Position numbers and translations under genes: made by a program. The notes under the pieces are model-generated. The model was not told the DNA's origin, ran no database searches, and was given only the letters and a program-made list of their open reading frames with translations. From contig NC_081554.1 of NCBI RefSeq assembly GCF_963082655.1, positions 121,967,869-122,031,868 on the forward strand: a stretch of DNA of 64,000 bases. The letters are read 5' to 3'. Position 1 is the stretch's first letter. Every line of letters begins with the position of its first letter. Shown here piece after piece: positions 35,119 to 47,270 of the stretch. Source of the DNA: Stomoxys calcitrans (lineage: Eukaryota; Arthropoda; Insecta; Diptera; Muscidae).

Positions 35119-37670
35119 TCAACCACCCAACCACTGATCCAAACTGTACACCATATCATCGAACCCAAAGGTCCCAAACCTCCTATTGTTATACAGTATC
35201 CTGCCTTCATCATCAAAAACTAGGCCCTTCCTCCACAAATGCGGAAGACACATTGGACTTTGATGACCCTCGGTTTCCATAAGTCGGTCAAAATAATCCT
35301 CTGCCAGCTGGCAGGACCGAACGATTCCGTTGGGGTGTCCCTGATAACCCAGGAGGTGATCGATGGCTTGCGCTGTCATATAGCCATCGATACGAGTCAT
35401 GCAGCCGCTTTCGTACACAGTGCGGTTACTCGGTCTCTCATAATAACCCTGGGCCGTCCTTCTCCTTCTCAGCTCTAGACAATACGCAAGTGTTCTACGC
35501 TCTAACACCCTTATCCTTTCCATTTGACTGGATGAAATTGTCGACCATACTGGGAAAGCGTACGCCATCGTAGGCCGCACCATCTGTCCATAAATCGTGA
35601 GTTTAACCTTACGGCTAAGGCCTCTCCTTTTCACTAGCATCCATATCATCGAATGAAGCGCAGCTTTCCCTTTCCGGAGTACCTCGTCCACGTGCCTCGT
35701 AAATCGCATGTCTTCCTGGAAGATTACTCCCAAGTATTTCATCTTATCGGTTCTCCCGATGACTTCATTTCCGATCCTAATCCCGGGGACGTAGCGTCGG
35801 GCATTTCGATAGAGGCCTCTCTTGTTGCCTTTGAATACTATGCAGCGACATTTGTCTATGTTCAGATTAAGGCGCCACTCCTGGAAATATGCGGAAAGCT
35901 GCTCGAGGTATGCAACCAATCGCCGCTCAGCCACTTTGGCCCTCGGATGGGTGGCTGCTATTAAGATGTTGTCGGCATAGATGAGGAGCATATCGCCCCC
36001 CTCTGGTGTTGGTATGTCTGCCAAGTAGAGGTTGTAGAGAACCGGTCCCAGCACAGACCCCTGCGGCACCCCCGCAGTAATTCTTCTCTCTTGTGATCTC
36101 GCCTCGCCAACTGTGACGAAAAAGCTCCTAACACCAAGGTAACTTTCAATGACCCTGAGGAGGTGTGGGTCAAAACCAAATCGCTGCATCTTCCGGATAA
36201 TTCCACCTTGCCAGACCGTATCGAAAGCCTTCGAGAAGTCCAGGCTTACGGCAATCGTGGCGCTCCTTTTATCCAGTCCTCGACAAATCTTCTCAGTGAA
36301 TGCAACCAGCGCATGAGTGGTTGAAGTGCCTCTTCTAAATCCAAACTGGTTCTCCAACAAGATATCTCTATCCTCAATATGGTCATTCAGGCGTTCCAAA
36401 AGGAAGATCTCAAAGACCTTCCACATGCTTGATAGCAGTGAAATGGGTCTATATGGGTCTTTCCCGGGCTTCAAAATGGGGACTACTCTCGAAGACTTCC
36501 AACCCCTTGGAAAATATCCCAAGTTCAGGCAATGGTTGAAAAGTAATGCCAAGTGATTCTACATCTCTAAGCGCGTCTTTCTAAGGATAAATGCCCTAAT
36601 CTTGCGAAACATATCTGGACCATTGGAGATACCATGCAAGATCTTAAGAGCCTCCTCCTCTTCGAACATGCAGATCCTTTCTCGTATTATTGTATCCAAA
36701 TTTCTAATCGTGGCTCTCAATATATTGTGCTCCTGGAGGTCGTGGATGCGATACATTCTCCTGCGAAGAGTCTTCTTCTGATCTATGAGCTCGAGGATAT
36801 GGCGGGGCAGCTCTTTCATTCGTCCCGCTCTCGGTCTTATCTTACGTATGGTACTATCCATCGCATTCGTGATCGCACCAGTTATGGCATCTACCGCAAT
36901 GTCGATGTCCTGCATACTGGCGTTCCTGTCCACCGGCAGGGAGACTGTACCCAGTCCCACAGCCAATTCGGCATTGAAGCGCCTGACATCCATGCTCTTG
37001 TAATCATAGATCTCTCGTATCGAATTCTCCTCCAGCGTCCCCGTCAGTACTTCAAGCAGTACCGCCCTGTGATCCGAGTCGAAATCCAAGGTCTGTAGTC
37101 CATCCGATGGCATCATTGTAGGCATAAGTTCCATCGTCGTCAGGAAGTAGTCTATGTACGAGCCAGCAGTCCGTGATATTCTCGTCGCCATATCAGTGCG
37201 CCTCAACTGCAAATTCAGACTCATAGAGAGCTAGTCGAATAACAAACGGCCCCGCGGATTCACCGAATCTCCTCCCCACTGCGTATGCTTCGCATTTATA
37301 TCGCATCCAAGTCATTCGTCCCAAATACAGCATCCGGCGGGCAGTACAGTGCCATGAGTATCACATACCCGTCACCGCGACCACCAACTCTCACCACCGT
37401 ACCCTCAATACAGCCAAAATCAGCTGCCATCCTCTCCCCTTTTATCCTCTCGGCCAAACAAACTGCAGTCCCCCCGCCTTGTCTGTCTCTCCTGTTCTGC
37501 CGAAAAATGGTGTAGCCATCCAAAGAAAAATTGTGCCTCTCAGATAGTTTGTGCTCCGCAATTAACAGTACATCTGGCTTGTGCTCCTTAACGAATAAAT
37601 TCAAATAATGTCTTCGATGTCTCGATATGACGGAATTGATGTTAATAAAAATGCATTTTAGTCTAGTCAT
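35119..37670 (-). pseudogene. J9 ORF2: endonuclease and reverse transcriptase, broken
   Basis: ATG 37670 overlaps the ORF1 stop by 8 bases. The endonuclease starts with CIFININSVISRHRRHYLNLF, LLIAEHKLSERHNF and RQGGGTAVCL; it breaks near 37296, where the GGD block is deleted, and resumes with GSYIDYF and FDSDHRAVLLE. A deletion at about 36557 removes the first RT segment and leaves a TAG. From 36552 the RT is open to the end: PILKPGKDPYRPIS (short by a few residues), LDFSKAFDTVWQ, GVPQGSVLGPVLYN, YADNI (Asn for the second catalytic Asp), then YNNRRFGTFGFDDMVYSLDQWLGG. Confidence 0.87.
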
Positions 37671-39782
37671 AGAGCCTTAGTCCAATCATCATCGCGAATA
37701 TGGCTCGCGTTTTCTCCTCATCATTCTGCAGTGTTCTATATGTCTCTGCATAATCTCCAATCCTACGCTTGCATGTAATGAGGTCCTTGCCCAATAAACG
37801 CTTGCAATCGGCATCAAACATCGCCATCGTGTCAGCAGCAAAACCAGTGAAATCTCCAGAGCGAGGGGGGGTAGCCACCGGTTGTGTCGGCATAGTCCTC
37901 AGTGCCGACGAATATGATATATTACTCCTTGTGCCAGCCATCACTTGCGTCGCAGGCATAGGTGCACTCCTTGCATTCGTTGGTGCCACATCCTTGGCAG
38001 TCTTATACATCATTTTCCTTTCAGACATTTTACGTAGCAGCTCTAATCTCCTAGGGCATTCCCTCTAGCTAGCCACGTGCCCATCAACATCGCAGTTAGC
38101 ACAGCGCACCATCTGGCGCCGTGCCGCGGACTTCACCACGCCACCGGTAGCAGGGTCTAGTCTAATACCCCTGTCTCCGTCTGCTTCAGCGAAGTCATGC
38201 TCTCTCCCTCCAAGCTGGCATTTTCCGGGTCCATGAGACTGCGCGCATTTCACGCACCGGTAAGGCATCTCACAATTTGCCGAATTGTGGCTGAACCTCT
38301 GGCAGTTCCTACACTGCACCAGGCCTTTCCTCTTCTCTATCTTGACTTAATTGTTCAAGATATACTGCATTCTACGGAATGGCTTCGCATCTATGCCACC
38401 CTCGACCTGCACAATCCAACGATCACCTCCCAGTTTAATAACATTACCCAATCTCAGATCGGGCGCGGTTTCCCACATATATGACCGAAGGTCATCAACG
38501 TCGTAAGTGTCAGAAAGCCCCTTCACTAACATCGTGTAAGGCTTCACGTCACTAGGAGTAAAAGTAAAATAATGGAAACCTTCCTTACTCAGCATATTCC
38601 TAACTAGATCATAGTCCTTCCTTTTATACACCCTGAGGTCCGTTCTGTTCTTATTCACTATCCTGATAGTGAATAACCCACTACCTATCCTCTCCTTTAC
38701 CTTTGATGTCAACATCTTCACATTCGAATCATATACAGTAAATAACGGGGGGCTGGCCTTACCTGATGTCTTCTGCGTTGTGGACTCCCTCTCTGCCGTC
38801 AAGTTCCTTCTATTGCCCTTGGATGTAGATGGACAATCTGTTGCAGCAGCAGCTCCAGTCTCTATTCTAGGGATTGACCTCGGCATGGTCACCTTATTTG
38901 TACTCTTTGTCGCCGGCGGTGCGACTTCTTCCCTCATATTTAGGCTCACTTCGGAGGTCCCATCGGCCTTGGCCTTGTTGTTGTTGTTTTAGGGATTGCC
39001 CCCTTTCCAATCGTTGTTTCTTTTGTCGCCGGCTGTGCGACCTCATCTATTAACATAGTGTTGTCATCAGGTAAATCATTGGACCAATTGGCACTGGAGA
39101 TCGTTTGTGCTCTCTGGGTATCAGTGGTTCCAATATCAGGTATTAGCTGGTTGGCAGTACCATTTCTCAAGCGGGCATTCTCAGCAATTAACTGCTCAAC
39201 TTGCCTTTGAAGACGATCGATGGTGTCTTCTAGTTGAGAAAGCTTCAGCTGTTTAATCATGTCCTCGTAGGCTGAATCATCTTCTTTGTCTCCCTTCTTC
39301 TTCTTTCTTTTACGGTGCTTTTTACCAACTACCGTTTCGAAGCCATCTGATGCGCAGCCAGCAACATCTGTTATGTCGCTTTCATCATTTGTCCTTTCTA
39401 TGGGCAATTTTGCTGACTTATTTAATGGGTCAGCCATTTTCTTTGTTATCGCATGCTGTGGTTTGCTAACAACCGTCAGGAACTTCCGCCCTTCTGCGGA
39501 CTCCAATGAAGCTGCATCATCATTATTTCTAACAACAAAATTACTGCTCGTACTGTTGTTAGTTTCACCATTTCTATCATCCTTCGAATTTATTGTTGTA
39601 TCTAGTTCAGCGAATCGGTTGACGGATTGGTGAAATTCGCCAAAAGCACTTAAACTAGAGGCATTAGCCACAACCTCCTTTAAATTTTGCATATCTCTGG
39701 TTTCGCTGCCTCCTAAGCGATTCTCATGATTTTGATTGACATGAGACAAATCGTCAAGCTGGTTATGAGATTGTGCCAGCAC
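37663..39782 (-). pseudogene. J9 ORF1, Gag-like, broken
   Basis: Frame opens at 39782 with GTG directly behind the leader box; no early ATG. It has a basic run (KHRKRKKKKGDKEDD), a coiled coil (LKLSQLEDTIDRLQRQVEQL), an RRM-like region from GKASPPLFTVYDSNVK to GDRWIVQV, and knuckles CRNCQRFSHNSANC, CVKCAQSHGPGKC, CANCDVDGHVAS. Lesions: a frame change near 38947, a stop TAA near 38348, and a TAG near 38067 in the third knuckle. Confidence 0.85.
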
Positions 39783-40469
39783 TGCTGCCTACTCTCGATT
39801 CTCAAAAATCAAAGTAAGATGGATGGCAAAATCAAAAATTTGCCCAGCACTGGTGCCTACTATTGATTTTCAAAGTAGACACCTAAGAAATCACAATTTT
39901 CACAACTTTAGATAAAAATTTTATGTCAAGCTCCGCGAGCCAAAAAACACGATGTGAACACTTCAAAAGGCAAACACAGAATATTTATGTCTTCACAATT
40001 CAATCTTTTATTCCCAAGTCCTTATATAAATTACAATGATAGTTATATCTTATTTCAAAAATTTTTGACACAAGGTCCTTCCCTAACATGTTTAACATTT
40101 TTCTAGGGATATATGCTTTCAATCTATAAACTTAAAACTATGTGGCAAGGCCAGCCCGTTTATTCATTCTTTTGTTGACATCATTTGTTGTAAAAGAAAA
40201 ATTCCCAGGGAAAGGGATGTAAACCCTGAGATGCCCTCATTCATCTCCTTAATCTAAGCTTACTCTAGAACCTACCAAACTAAGAAAAACGTATATACAA
40301 GGGAAACAAAAATAACCAATCCAGTACTAGCGAAGTATATACAATATTTACAAAGAATTTACAAAGGGGCACAAAAATACAAAATAATACAAAACAATAA
40401 TACAAAACAAAATCAAAATAACACAATACAAAACAAAAATTCGCAAAAAATTCACACTGTGGTGGGCCC

Positions 40470-41093
40470 TCAACCACCCAACCACTGATCCAAACTGTAC
40501 ACCATATCATCGAACCCAAAGGTCCCAAACCTCCTATTATAATACAGTATCCTGCCTTCATTATCAAAAACTAGGCCCTTCCTCCACAAATGCAGAAGAC
40601 ACATTGGACTTTGATGACCCTCGGTTTCCATAAGTCGGTCAAAATAATCCTCTGCCAGCCGGCAGGACCGAACGATTCCGTTGGGGTGTCCCTGATAACC
40701 CAGGAGGTGATCGATGGCCTGCGCCGTCATGTAGCCATCGATACGAGTCATGCAGCCGCTATCGTACACAGTTCGGTTACTCGGTCTCCTATAATAACCC
40801 TGAGCCGTCCTTCTCCTTCTCAGCTCTAGACAATACGCAAGTGTTCTACGCTCTAACACCCTTATCCTTTCCATTTGACTGGATGAAATCGCCGACCATA
40901 CTGGGAAAGCGTACGCCATCGTAGGCCGCACCATCTGTCCATAAATCGTGAGTTTAACCTTACGGCTAAGGCCTCTCTTTTTCGCCAGCATCCATATCAC
41001 CGAATGAAGCGCAGCTTTCCCTTTCCGGAGTACCTCGTCCACGTGCCTCGTAAATCGCATGTCTTCCTGGAAGACTACTCCCAAGTATTTCAT
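40470..41093 (-). pseudogene. J10 ORF2 C-terminal fragment
   Basis: Open 207-codon frame after RT motif C: KYLGVVFQEDMRFTRHVDEV, GLSRKVKLTIYGQMVRPTMA, SSSQMERIRVLERRTLAYCL, ending FGTFGFDDMVYSLDQWLGG. It is almost identical to the same part of J9. No catalytic motifs are included. Confidence 0.85.
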
Positions 41094-41139
41094 CCTATCG
41101 GTTTTCTCGATGACTTCATTTCCGATCCTAATCCCGGGG

Positions 41140-41161
41140 TTGGTAGAGCGGTGGACTGTAG
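41140..41161 (+). other. tRNA-Tyr-like fragment at the J10 5' junction
   Basis: Plus-strand sequence containing GGTAGAGCGGTGGACTGTAG. As I recall, this is the D-arm-to-anticodon-loop part of animal tRNA-Tyr with anticodon GTA. Acceptor and T arms are absent, so it is no gene. It lies exactly between the last base shared with J9 (41139) and ten bases before the target duplication, on the strand opposite to the sense of J10. Confidence 0.65.
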
Positions 41162-41202
41162 CAGAAATTCAATTTATGTCTTCACACCACGACTTTTGTT
41201 AA

Positions 41203-43111
41203 GTGCAACCAGTGAGAAGAAATAGTAGTCGTCAGAACTATGAGAATCGCATAGGAGGCAGGGGAATTGATCTAGTTGAGAATTTGTGCACTGTAGTTGC
41301 AAACGCTTCGAATATTGTCGTCAGCGACAATTTTCTGATCCCGACTGGAAAGAATATCAGCATGAGGCCTATGCTACCGACTATGGCAAATAATAAAGGC
41401 CCATTAAATGGTGTTGCTGGTGATAAAGCCAGCAATTTTGGTGATTGCACAACGGTATATATTAACATTGATGGACGAAAAATATTTTGCGCTACCTCTC
41501 GATCTTTGAGTACAAGGCAAGGCGATGACTGGCCTTTACAACGAATATCGATAATGCTACAAAATCCGATGGAGCGGGTTTTTAACATCTGATGATATCC
41601 CGATTGTTCTGAGCCATAGATATAGAAAGCGCAAGATGAAAAAAGCCCAACGAGATGGCGATTCACCCACTGACGGCAAGAAGCTGTATCAAATCCTTAA
41701 AGAGCTTCAAGCTACAATAAAATTACTCCATGAGGAGAATCAAGCACTTAGAGCTGAACTGGCTGGAATGAAGGAAAGCCAGGAAGATGAGGCAAATCAG
41801 CAGAAAACTACTGCACCGATTTCGGGCTTGGCTTCTGAAGCAAGAAAAGAATGTACAATCCAACCTGAAGAGGTCGCACCGCCGGCGACGAAGAAATTGG
41901 ATATAGGAAAAGGGGCGATTCCTAAGACGACCTGGAAACCTGAAGCTAAGGTTCATATTGGCTCCGATGTTAGCCATGATCTGATGATGACAGAAGGTAA
42001 GGCCAGCCCTCCGTTATTTACCGTTTATAATGCAAATGTGAAGACATTGACATCGAAAGTAAGGCTGGCAATAGGTAGTGAGCTACTTACTGTTAAAGTG
42101 ATAAACAAGAATAGACTAGATCTTCGTGTGTATAAGCGTGAGGATTATGATAAGGTGAAGGTTATGCTAGGAAATGAGGGCATGAATTATTTTACTTTCA
42201 CACCCCGTGATGTGAAGCCGTACACCATGATGGTTAAGGGTTTGTCGGACATCTACGATGTTGATGACCTTCGGTCGTACATTAGCGAGGCTGTTCCTGA
42301 CATGAAGCTGGGGCATATTATAAAACTGGGAGGTGATCGGTGGGTTGTGCAGGTCGAGGGTGGAGTCGATGCGAGGCCATTCCGAAGAATGCAATACATT
42401 CTTAACTGTAAGGTTAAGATAGAGAGGAGGAAAAGGAAGGGACTAGTGCAATGTAGGAACTGCCAGAGGTTCGGACACGTCTCGAGTAATTGCAAGATGC
42501 CATACAGATGCGTCCAGTGCGCGGAATCGCATGGCCCAGGAAATTGTACCCTTGGAGGTAAAGACGAGGATATCGCTGGAGCAGAAGGAGGGGATGACCT
42601 CAGATTGGATCCCACAACCGGAAATGTGGTCAGAACGACGGTAAGACACTAGGTGGTACACTGCGCGAACTGCAACGCTGATGGGCACGTTGCTAGCTCA
42701 AAGGAATGTCCTAAAAGGTTGCAGCTACAACGGAAAATGAATGAGAAGAAATCGACTAATAAGGCCGCCAGGAATGTGACGCCTATAAACACCCGAGATA
42801 CAACGGCGCTTGTGGCGTATAGATCGAATGAAGTGTCGTACTCAGCGGCACTTAGGACCTCTTCAACACGACCGGCGGCTACCGCCCCCTCGGTCTGGAG
42901 ACTTCGCAGAATTCGAAGGGAATACCATGGCGATGTTTGACGCGGACTGCAGACGATTGATTGGCAAAGACTTTGTCTCGTGTATGCGCAGGATCGGAGA
43001 TTATGCGGAGACATACAGAGGACTTAAGACAGATGACGAGAGATCGCGGGCGATATTCGCGCTAATGGTAGGCCTCATGATTAGACTCAGATGCATTTTC
43101 TTCGGTTTCTA
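41203..43111 (+). pseudogene. J11 ORF1, Gag-like, broken
   Basis: Two main frames. The first (41203-41592) opens with GTG inside the leader box. The second (41636-42652) has a coiled coil (ELQATIKLLHEENQALRAEL), the RRM-like region (GKASPPLFTVYNANVK to GDRWVVQV) and knuckles CRNCQRFGHVSSNC and CVQCAESHGPGNC, and ends at TAG 42650-42652 before the third knuckle (CANCNADGHVASSKEC, from 42653). A further frame change near 42900 precedes the C-terminal FDADCRRLIGKDFVSCMRR block. Confidence 0.85.
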
Positions 43112-45960
43112 GACACCGTAAACACTACATAAATTTATTTGTGAAGGAGCATAAGCCCGATGTACTGCTCATTGCAGAACATAGGCTTACAGGGAGACAT
43201 ACTTTTGCCTTAGAAGGATATACGATTTTTCGACAGAACAGGAGAAGCGGGCAAGGTGGGGGCACTGCGATTTGCTTGGCTGAACGGATCAGAGGTGAGC
43301 GGATGACTGCGGATTTTGAATGCATTAAGGGTACGGTGGTGAGAGTTGGTTGCCATGGAGGTGGACATGCCGTGTTGATGGCCTTGTACTGTCCGCCGAG
43401 TCTTACTTTTGGACCGAATGATTTGGATGCGATTGAGACTATGATAGGGTCGGATGGAGCTATCATAGGGTACGATCCAAACGCGAAGCACACACACTAG
43501 GGTGGTAACCTAGTGAATCCACGAAACAGGTTGTTGGACAACTGGCTTAGTACGAGCCCTAATTTGCTGGTAAGACGCACGGACGGCGCAACAAGGATTT
43601 CTCGAACAACTAACTCCTATATCGATTATTTCCTGACGTCTATGGAGCTTGCATCGACGCGAATGCTGTCGGATGGCCTGGAGACTCTAGACTTCTACTA
43701 AGATCATAGGGCGGTATTGCTTGAAGTGGATATAACGCCAATGAACGAGGGTTCGGTAAGGGAAATCTTCGATTTTAGGAGCATGGATGTAAGGCGATTT
43801 AACGATTTAACAGATTGGCAACGGAACTGACTGCGATCACAATGCCAGTGGATAGAAATGCTACCGTCCAGGAGATTGACATAGCGGTGGAAGGCATCAC
43901 TGGCGCAATTAAGGAGGCGATGCTGGACAGTATCAAGAAAATCAAACCTAAGGCAGGACGAATGAGGGAGCTGCCACAGGAAATCCTTGGACTAATTGGC
44001 CAAAAGAAGACGCTTCGCCGCAGGATGTATCAAGAGCACAACATAATGAAGGCCACAGTGAGAAACCTGGGCAAAATTATATAGGACAGGATCCGGTTGT
44101 TTGAGGAAGAGGAGAACCTGGCATACTTACGCAGAATCGCGACTGGTCCGGATATGTTCCGGAAGGTGAAGACAATAGGCGGAAACAGGCGAAGACTTGG
44201 GATTTACGAACCCAGATGGGAAATGTACCACAAGCGATTTGAAAAAGGTCGAGTTGCCGGCAAGGACCTTTGCTGCTACACAGGTGAACTCCGTGCCTGA
44301 TGATAGAGAACGGACATTGCCTATTATCGAATTCAGAGACCAATACCAGGCTGATGGGACAGTGACACCTGGTGCCCCACGCCTCAGTTTAGGCTCATTA
44401 AAACTCAGGAGGTTGGAGCTGTATTGAAAAGGCTGAATGGCAAGAAAAGCAGCGGGAAGGATGAGATCCCAAACTAAGTGCTGAGAAAGACACGGTCAGA
44501 GACGTGTCATTGGCTGACAGTGATAATTAACCATTGCCTGAAACGAGGAAATTTTCCTAAAACATGGAAATCGTCGAAATTGATACCGACCCTGAAGCCC
44601 GGGAAGGACCCCACCAGACCGGAATCGTATAGGCCCATTTCGTTGCTGTCGAGCATGGGGAAGGTCTTTGAGATCTTTCTTTTGGTAAGACTCAATGATC
44701 ACATCGATGGCGATGAAATCCTTCTGGAGAGCCAATTTGGTTTTAGAAGAGGAACATCCACCACACACGCCCTGGTCGCCTTGACCGAAAAGATTTGCCG
44801 TGGATTCGACAGGAGGAGTGCCACGATTGCAGTCAGTCTGGACTTCTCGAAGGCCTTCGACACGGTCTGGCACAGTGGAATCTTGACTAAGATGCGGCTA
44901 TTTTGATTTTGCCCGCATCTATTGGGTGTGGTGGAGAACTACCTTAGTGGCCGAGATCTCTCGATGGTGGTAGGAGAGGCGACGTCCCAGGAGAAACGTA
45001 TTGCGGCAGGAGTGCCACAGGGATCTGTGCTGGGCCCTGTCCTATATAACATCAACTAGGCAGATATACCCGCACCGGCAGATGATGACCTGCTACTTAT
45101 TTATGCGGATGACGTACTCATAGCAGCCACACATCTGAGGGCCAATGTGGCAGAGCGGCGATTGAACGCGTACCTCGAAGAGTTATCCGGCTATTTTGGG
45201 CAATGGGGGCTAGACTTGAATTTTAATAAATGCCGTTCAATCATTTTCAAGGGCAGTAAGAGAGGACTATATCGGAATGCACGTCGGTAGGTACACGACA
45301 TTAGGATCGGAGATGACCACATCCAGAGCACCGGAATACTGAAATACCTAGGAGTAGTCTTCCAGGAGAATATGCGCTTTACGCGACATGTAGATGAAGT
45401 CCGCACTCCATTCGGTGCTTTGGATGCTCGCCAGGGGAGGAGGCTTGAGCAAAAAGGTCAAACTGACGCTCTACAAACAGATAATCTCGCCTACTTTGGC
45501 ATATGCATTTCCGGTTTGGTCCTCGATATCATCTCACCAGATGGAGAGAATCAGACTGCTGGAGAGAAGGATACTGGCATACTGCCTGGGTCTTAAGAAA
45601 CATAGGACAGCCGACGGATATTTTAAGAGTCCAAGCTGCCGTGCGGTCTATGATGGCGCCAGCATGACTCGCATCGATAGTTTTATGACAGCACAAGCCA
45701 TCGATCACCTCCTGGGATATCAGGAACACCCGAATCAGTTAATCCGCGCCTGCCCAATGACGCAGGAGTATTTTTCGCGACTTATGGAGACCGGCGGTCA
45801 TCAGAGCCCCATGTGCCTTCTACACTTGAGGCAGAATGATATGGTGTACGACGACGGCGGTAATATGCTACTGTACAAAAGGAGGTATGGAACCTACGGA
45901 TTCGATAGCTTGGTGTACAATAGGGATCAGTGGTTGGGCGATAGACCCACCACATTGTGA
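43077..45960 (+). pseudogene. J11 ORF2: endonuclease and reverse transcriptase, heavily mutated
   Basis: ATG 43077 overlaps the end of ORF1. The endonuclease shows LLIAEHRLTGRHTF and GQGGGTAICL; the GGDxNAKH site reads GYDPNAKH and is followed by a stop at 43498; SYIDYF follows, then a stop (about 43700) inside the DSDHR motif. RT: PTLKPGKDPTRPESYRPISL, LDFSKAFDTVWH, AGVPQGSVLGPVLYN, YADDVLIA. Stops lie near 44084, 44478, 44906, 45058 and 45290, and a frame change near 45400. The C-terminal block is intact. Decay is clearly greater than in J6 or J16, so this insertion is older. Confidence 0.87.
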
Positions 45961-46376
45961 ATTATTTGTTTATTTTTGATTCATTTTATTTTATTTTGTT
46001 TGTTTTCTTGTGTAGATATTTGTATATATTTTGTAAATAGTATTATGTATGAAATGATTTTATTTTGTGTTTAGATTTTGATTTGTACATACGTTTTCTT
46101 AGGTTGTAGTGCCTTAGGATTAGTGTATTTTGGTTGAACAGAGAAGTTGAGGTCATCTCGGGGGTTACATCCTTTTCCCCGAGAATTTTTTTGACAACGG
46201 TTGATGTCAATGTATATATGAGCTTAGAAACCGGCTGGCCTTGCCACATAGTTTTACGATAATGATAGGAATATGAAAATATCCCTAGATAGATGTTAAA
46301 CATGTTAGAGGAGGGCCTTAGGTCATTTAGATTTAAGATTGAAATATCACTGTTAGTATAAGAATAACTTATTATT

Positions 46377-46495
46377 ACGTTATTCGTGATGCTGTCACCT
46401 ACACTGAATACGCTAAGCGTAAAACCGTCACCGCTTTGGATGTCGTCTACGCTTTGAAGAGACAAGTCCGCATTTTGTACGGTTTCGGCGGTTAA
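46377..46495 (+). pseudogene. His4: Histone H4 3' fragment, unit II
   Basis: Last 39 codons of H4, from the VIRDAV helix to LYGFGG and TAA, with four substitutions: Y for H in TEHAK, L for M in TAMDV, V for G in RQGR, and I for T in RTLYG. The first 60% of the gene is replaced by J11. The stem-loop is kept. It is transcribed toward H2A, tail to tail. Confidence 0.92.
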
Positions 46496-47016
46496 ACAGT
46501 ATCTTGACGCTACTTTGGAGAAAATGTTAAATACTTTAAAACTAACACTATCGGTCCTTTTCAGGACCACAAAACATATTTAAAAAGAGATATTTCTTGT
46601 TACAAACTTTTATTAAAAACATAAAATTTATTTGAAAATAAATATTACCATTTTTCAATTTGCCGTCGGCAAAAAGGTAGCTTCTTAATATGAGTAAGAA
46701 AATGAACAATGAAAACCATGTGATATTAAAATGTAAAATAAATAGTTTTTACAGTACCCTAATGGTAACATTGATCCCATTAAATGCTGATAATCTTGAG
46801 TAGGGTCGATAAAACTAAATTCTTATTATGTTAATGTATGCAAAAGGGCGAAATGTTGATGAATGATTATTGATAACTGATAATTATGACATGTATATTA
46901 AAAGACCTGCAACAGTCGATAAGATGAAATCATATTTGATAATATTTACCTATAAACAATAGATGGCAGATTTTTTTTGTATTTACGCTTAAAACAGGAT
47001 TGTTTAAGGAAATTTC
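46496..47016. other. H4-H2A intergenic spacer, unit II
   Basis: Inverted copy of 18672-19310. It keeps the H4 stem-loop (46553-46568) and lacks about 240 bp found in unit I. From 47017 to 47191 the A/T-rich H2A 3' flank follows, with no feature recognised. Confidence 0.75.
46553..46568 (+). terminator. H4 histone 3' stem-loop, unit II
   Basis: GGTCCTTTTCAGGACC, perfect 6-bp stem and TTTC loop, followed by AAAAAGAGA. The corresponding sequence is deleted beside the H4 of unit I. Confidence 0.92.
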
Positions 47017-47191
47017 GAATAACTAAATTACCAAATCCACTGCAAAAAATATATTTTTTTTATATATTTTTTTAAATTTAACTACAATTAAGATTTTATT
47101 TATTTTTCAAAAAATAAATAAAAAAATAAGGTAAAAAAAATAGATAAAATAAGGTTTGATATAGTTTTTTCTCTTTTAAAAAATTTTTTGT

Positions 47192-47207
47192 CGTCCTGAA
47201 AAGGACG
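47192..47207 (-). terminator. H2A histone 3' stem-loop
   Basis: Minus-strand CGTCCTTTTCAGGACG, perfect 6-bp stem and TTTC loop, 63 bases after the H2A stop, followed by AAAAGAGAAAAAA. Confidence 0.9.
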
Positions 47208-47270
47208 GATTGTTGTTGATTTATACGATGGCCTATATTTGCATTTTTTTCTTTGATGCTCGTAGATAAT

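Larger units (their letters stand above)
34640..39923 (-). mobile_element. J9, family C non-LTR element, near full length
   Basis: Minus-strand copy with leader (two boxes at 39775-39803 and 39842-39872), ORF1 (39782-37663), ORF2 (37670-35119), 3' region and a GAATT-type pentanucleotide tail near 34654-34670. It lies between 38-bp direct repeats in the leader region of J11. Confidence 0.8.
39997..41171 (-). mobile_element. J10, 5'-truncated family C insertion
   Basis: Short minus-strand insertion bounded by a 14-bp target duplication ATTTATGTCTTCAC (39983-39996 and 41172-41185). It holds the 3' region and the last part of ORF2. Homology with J9 ends at 41139. The remaining 32 bases (41140-41171) are not element sequence and begin with a tRNA-Tyr-like segment. 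Confidence 0.88.
41172..46376 (+). mobile_element. J11, family C-like non-LTR element ending inside H4
   Basis: Old, heavily mutated plus-strand copy with leader boxes (41212-41238, 41240-41262), ORF1, ORF2 and a 3' region (45961-46376). Its 3' end abuts H4 coding sequence at 46377. The leader probably continues to the left of J10 (before 39983) and perhaps J9, which inserted there; the true 5' end is unclear. Confidence 0.8.

Noticed and set aside
41140..41161. A functional tRNA-Tyr gene
   Set aside because: Only the D-arm to anticodon-loop part is present; no acceptor stem, T arm or terminator surrounds it.
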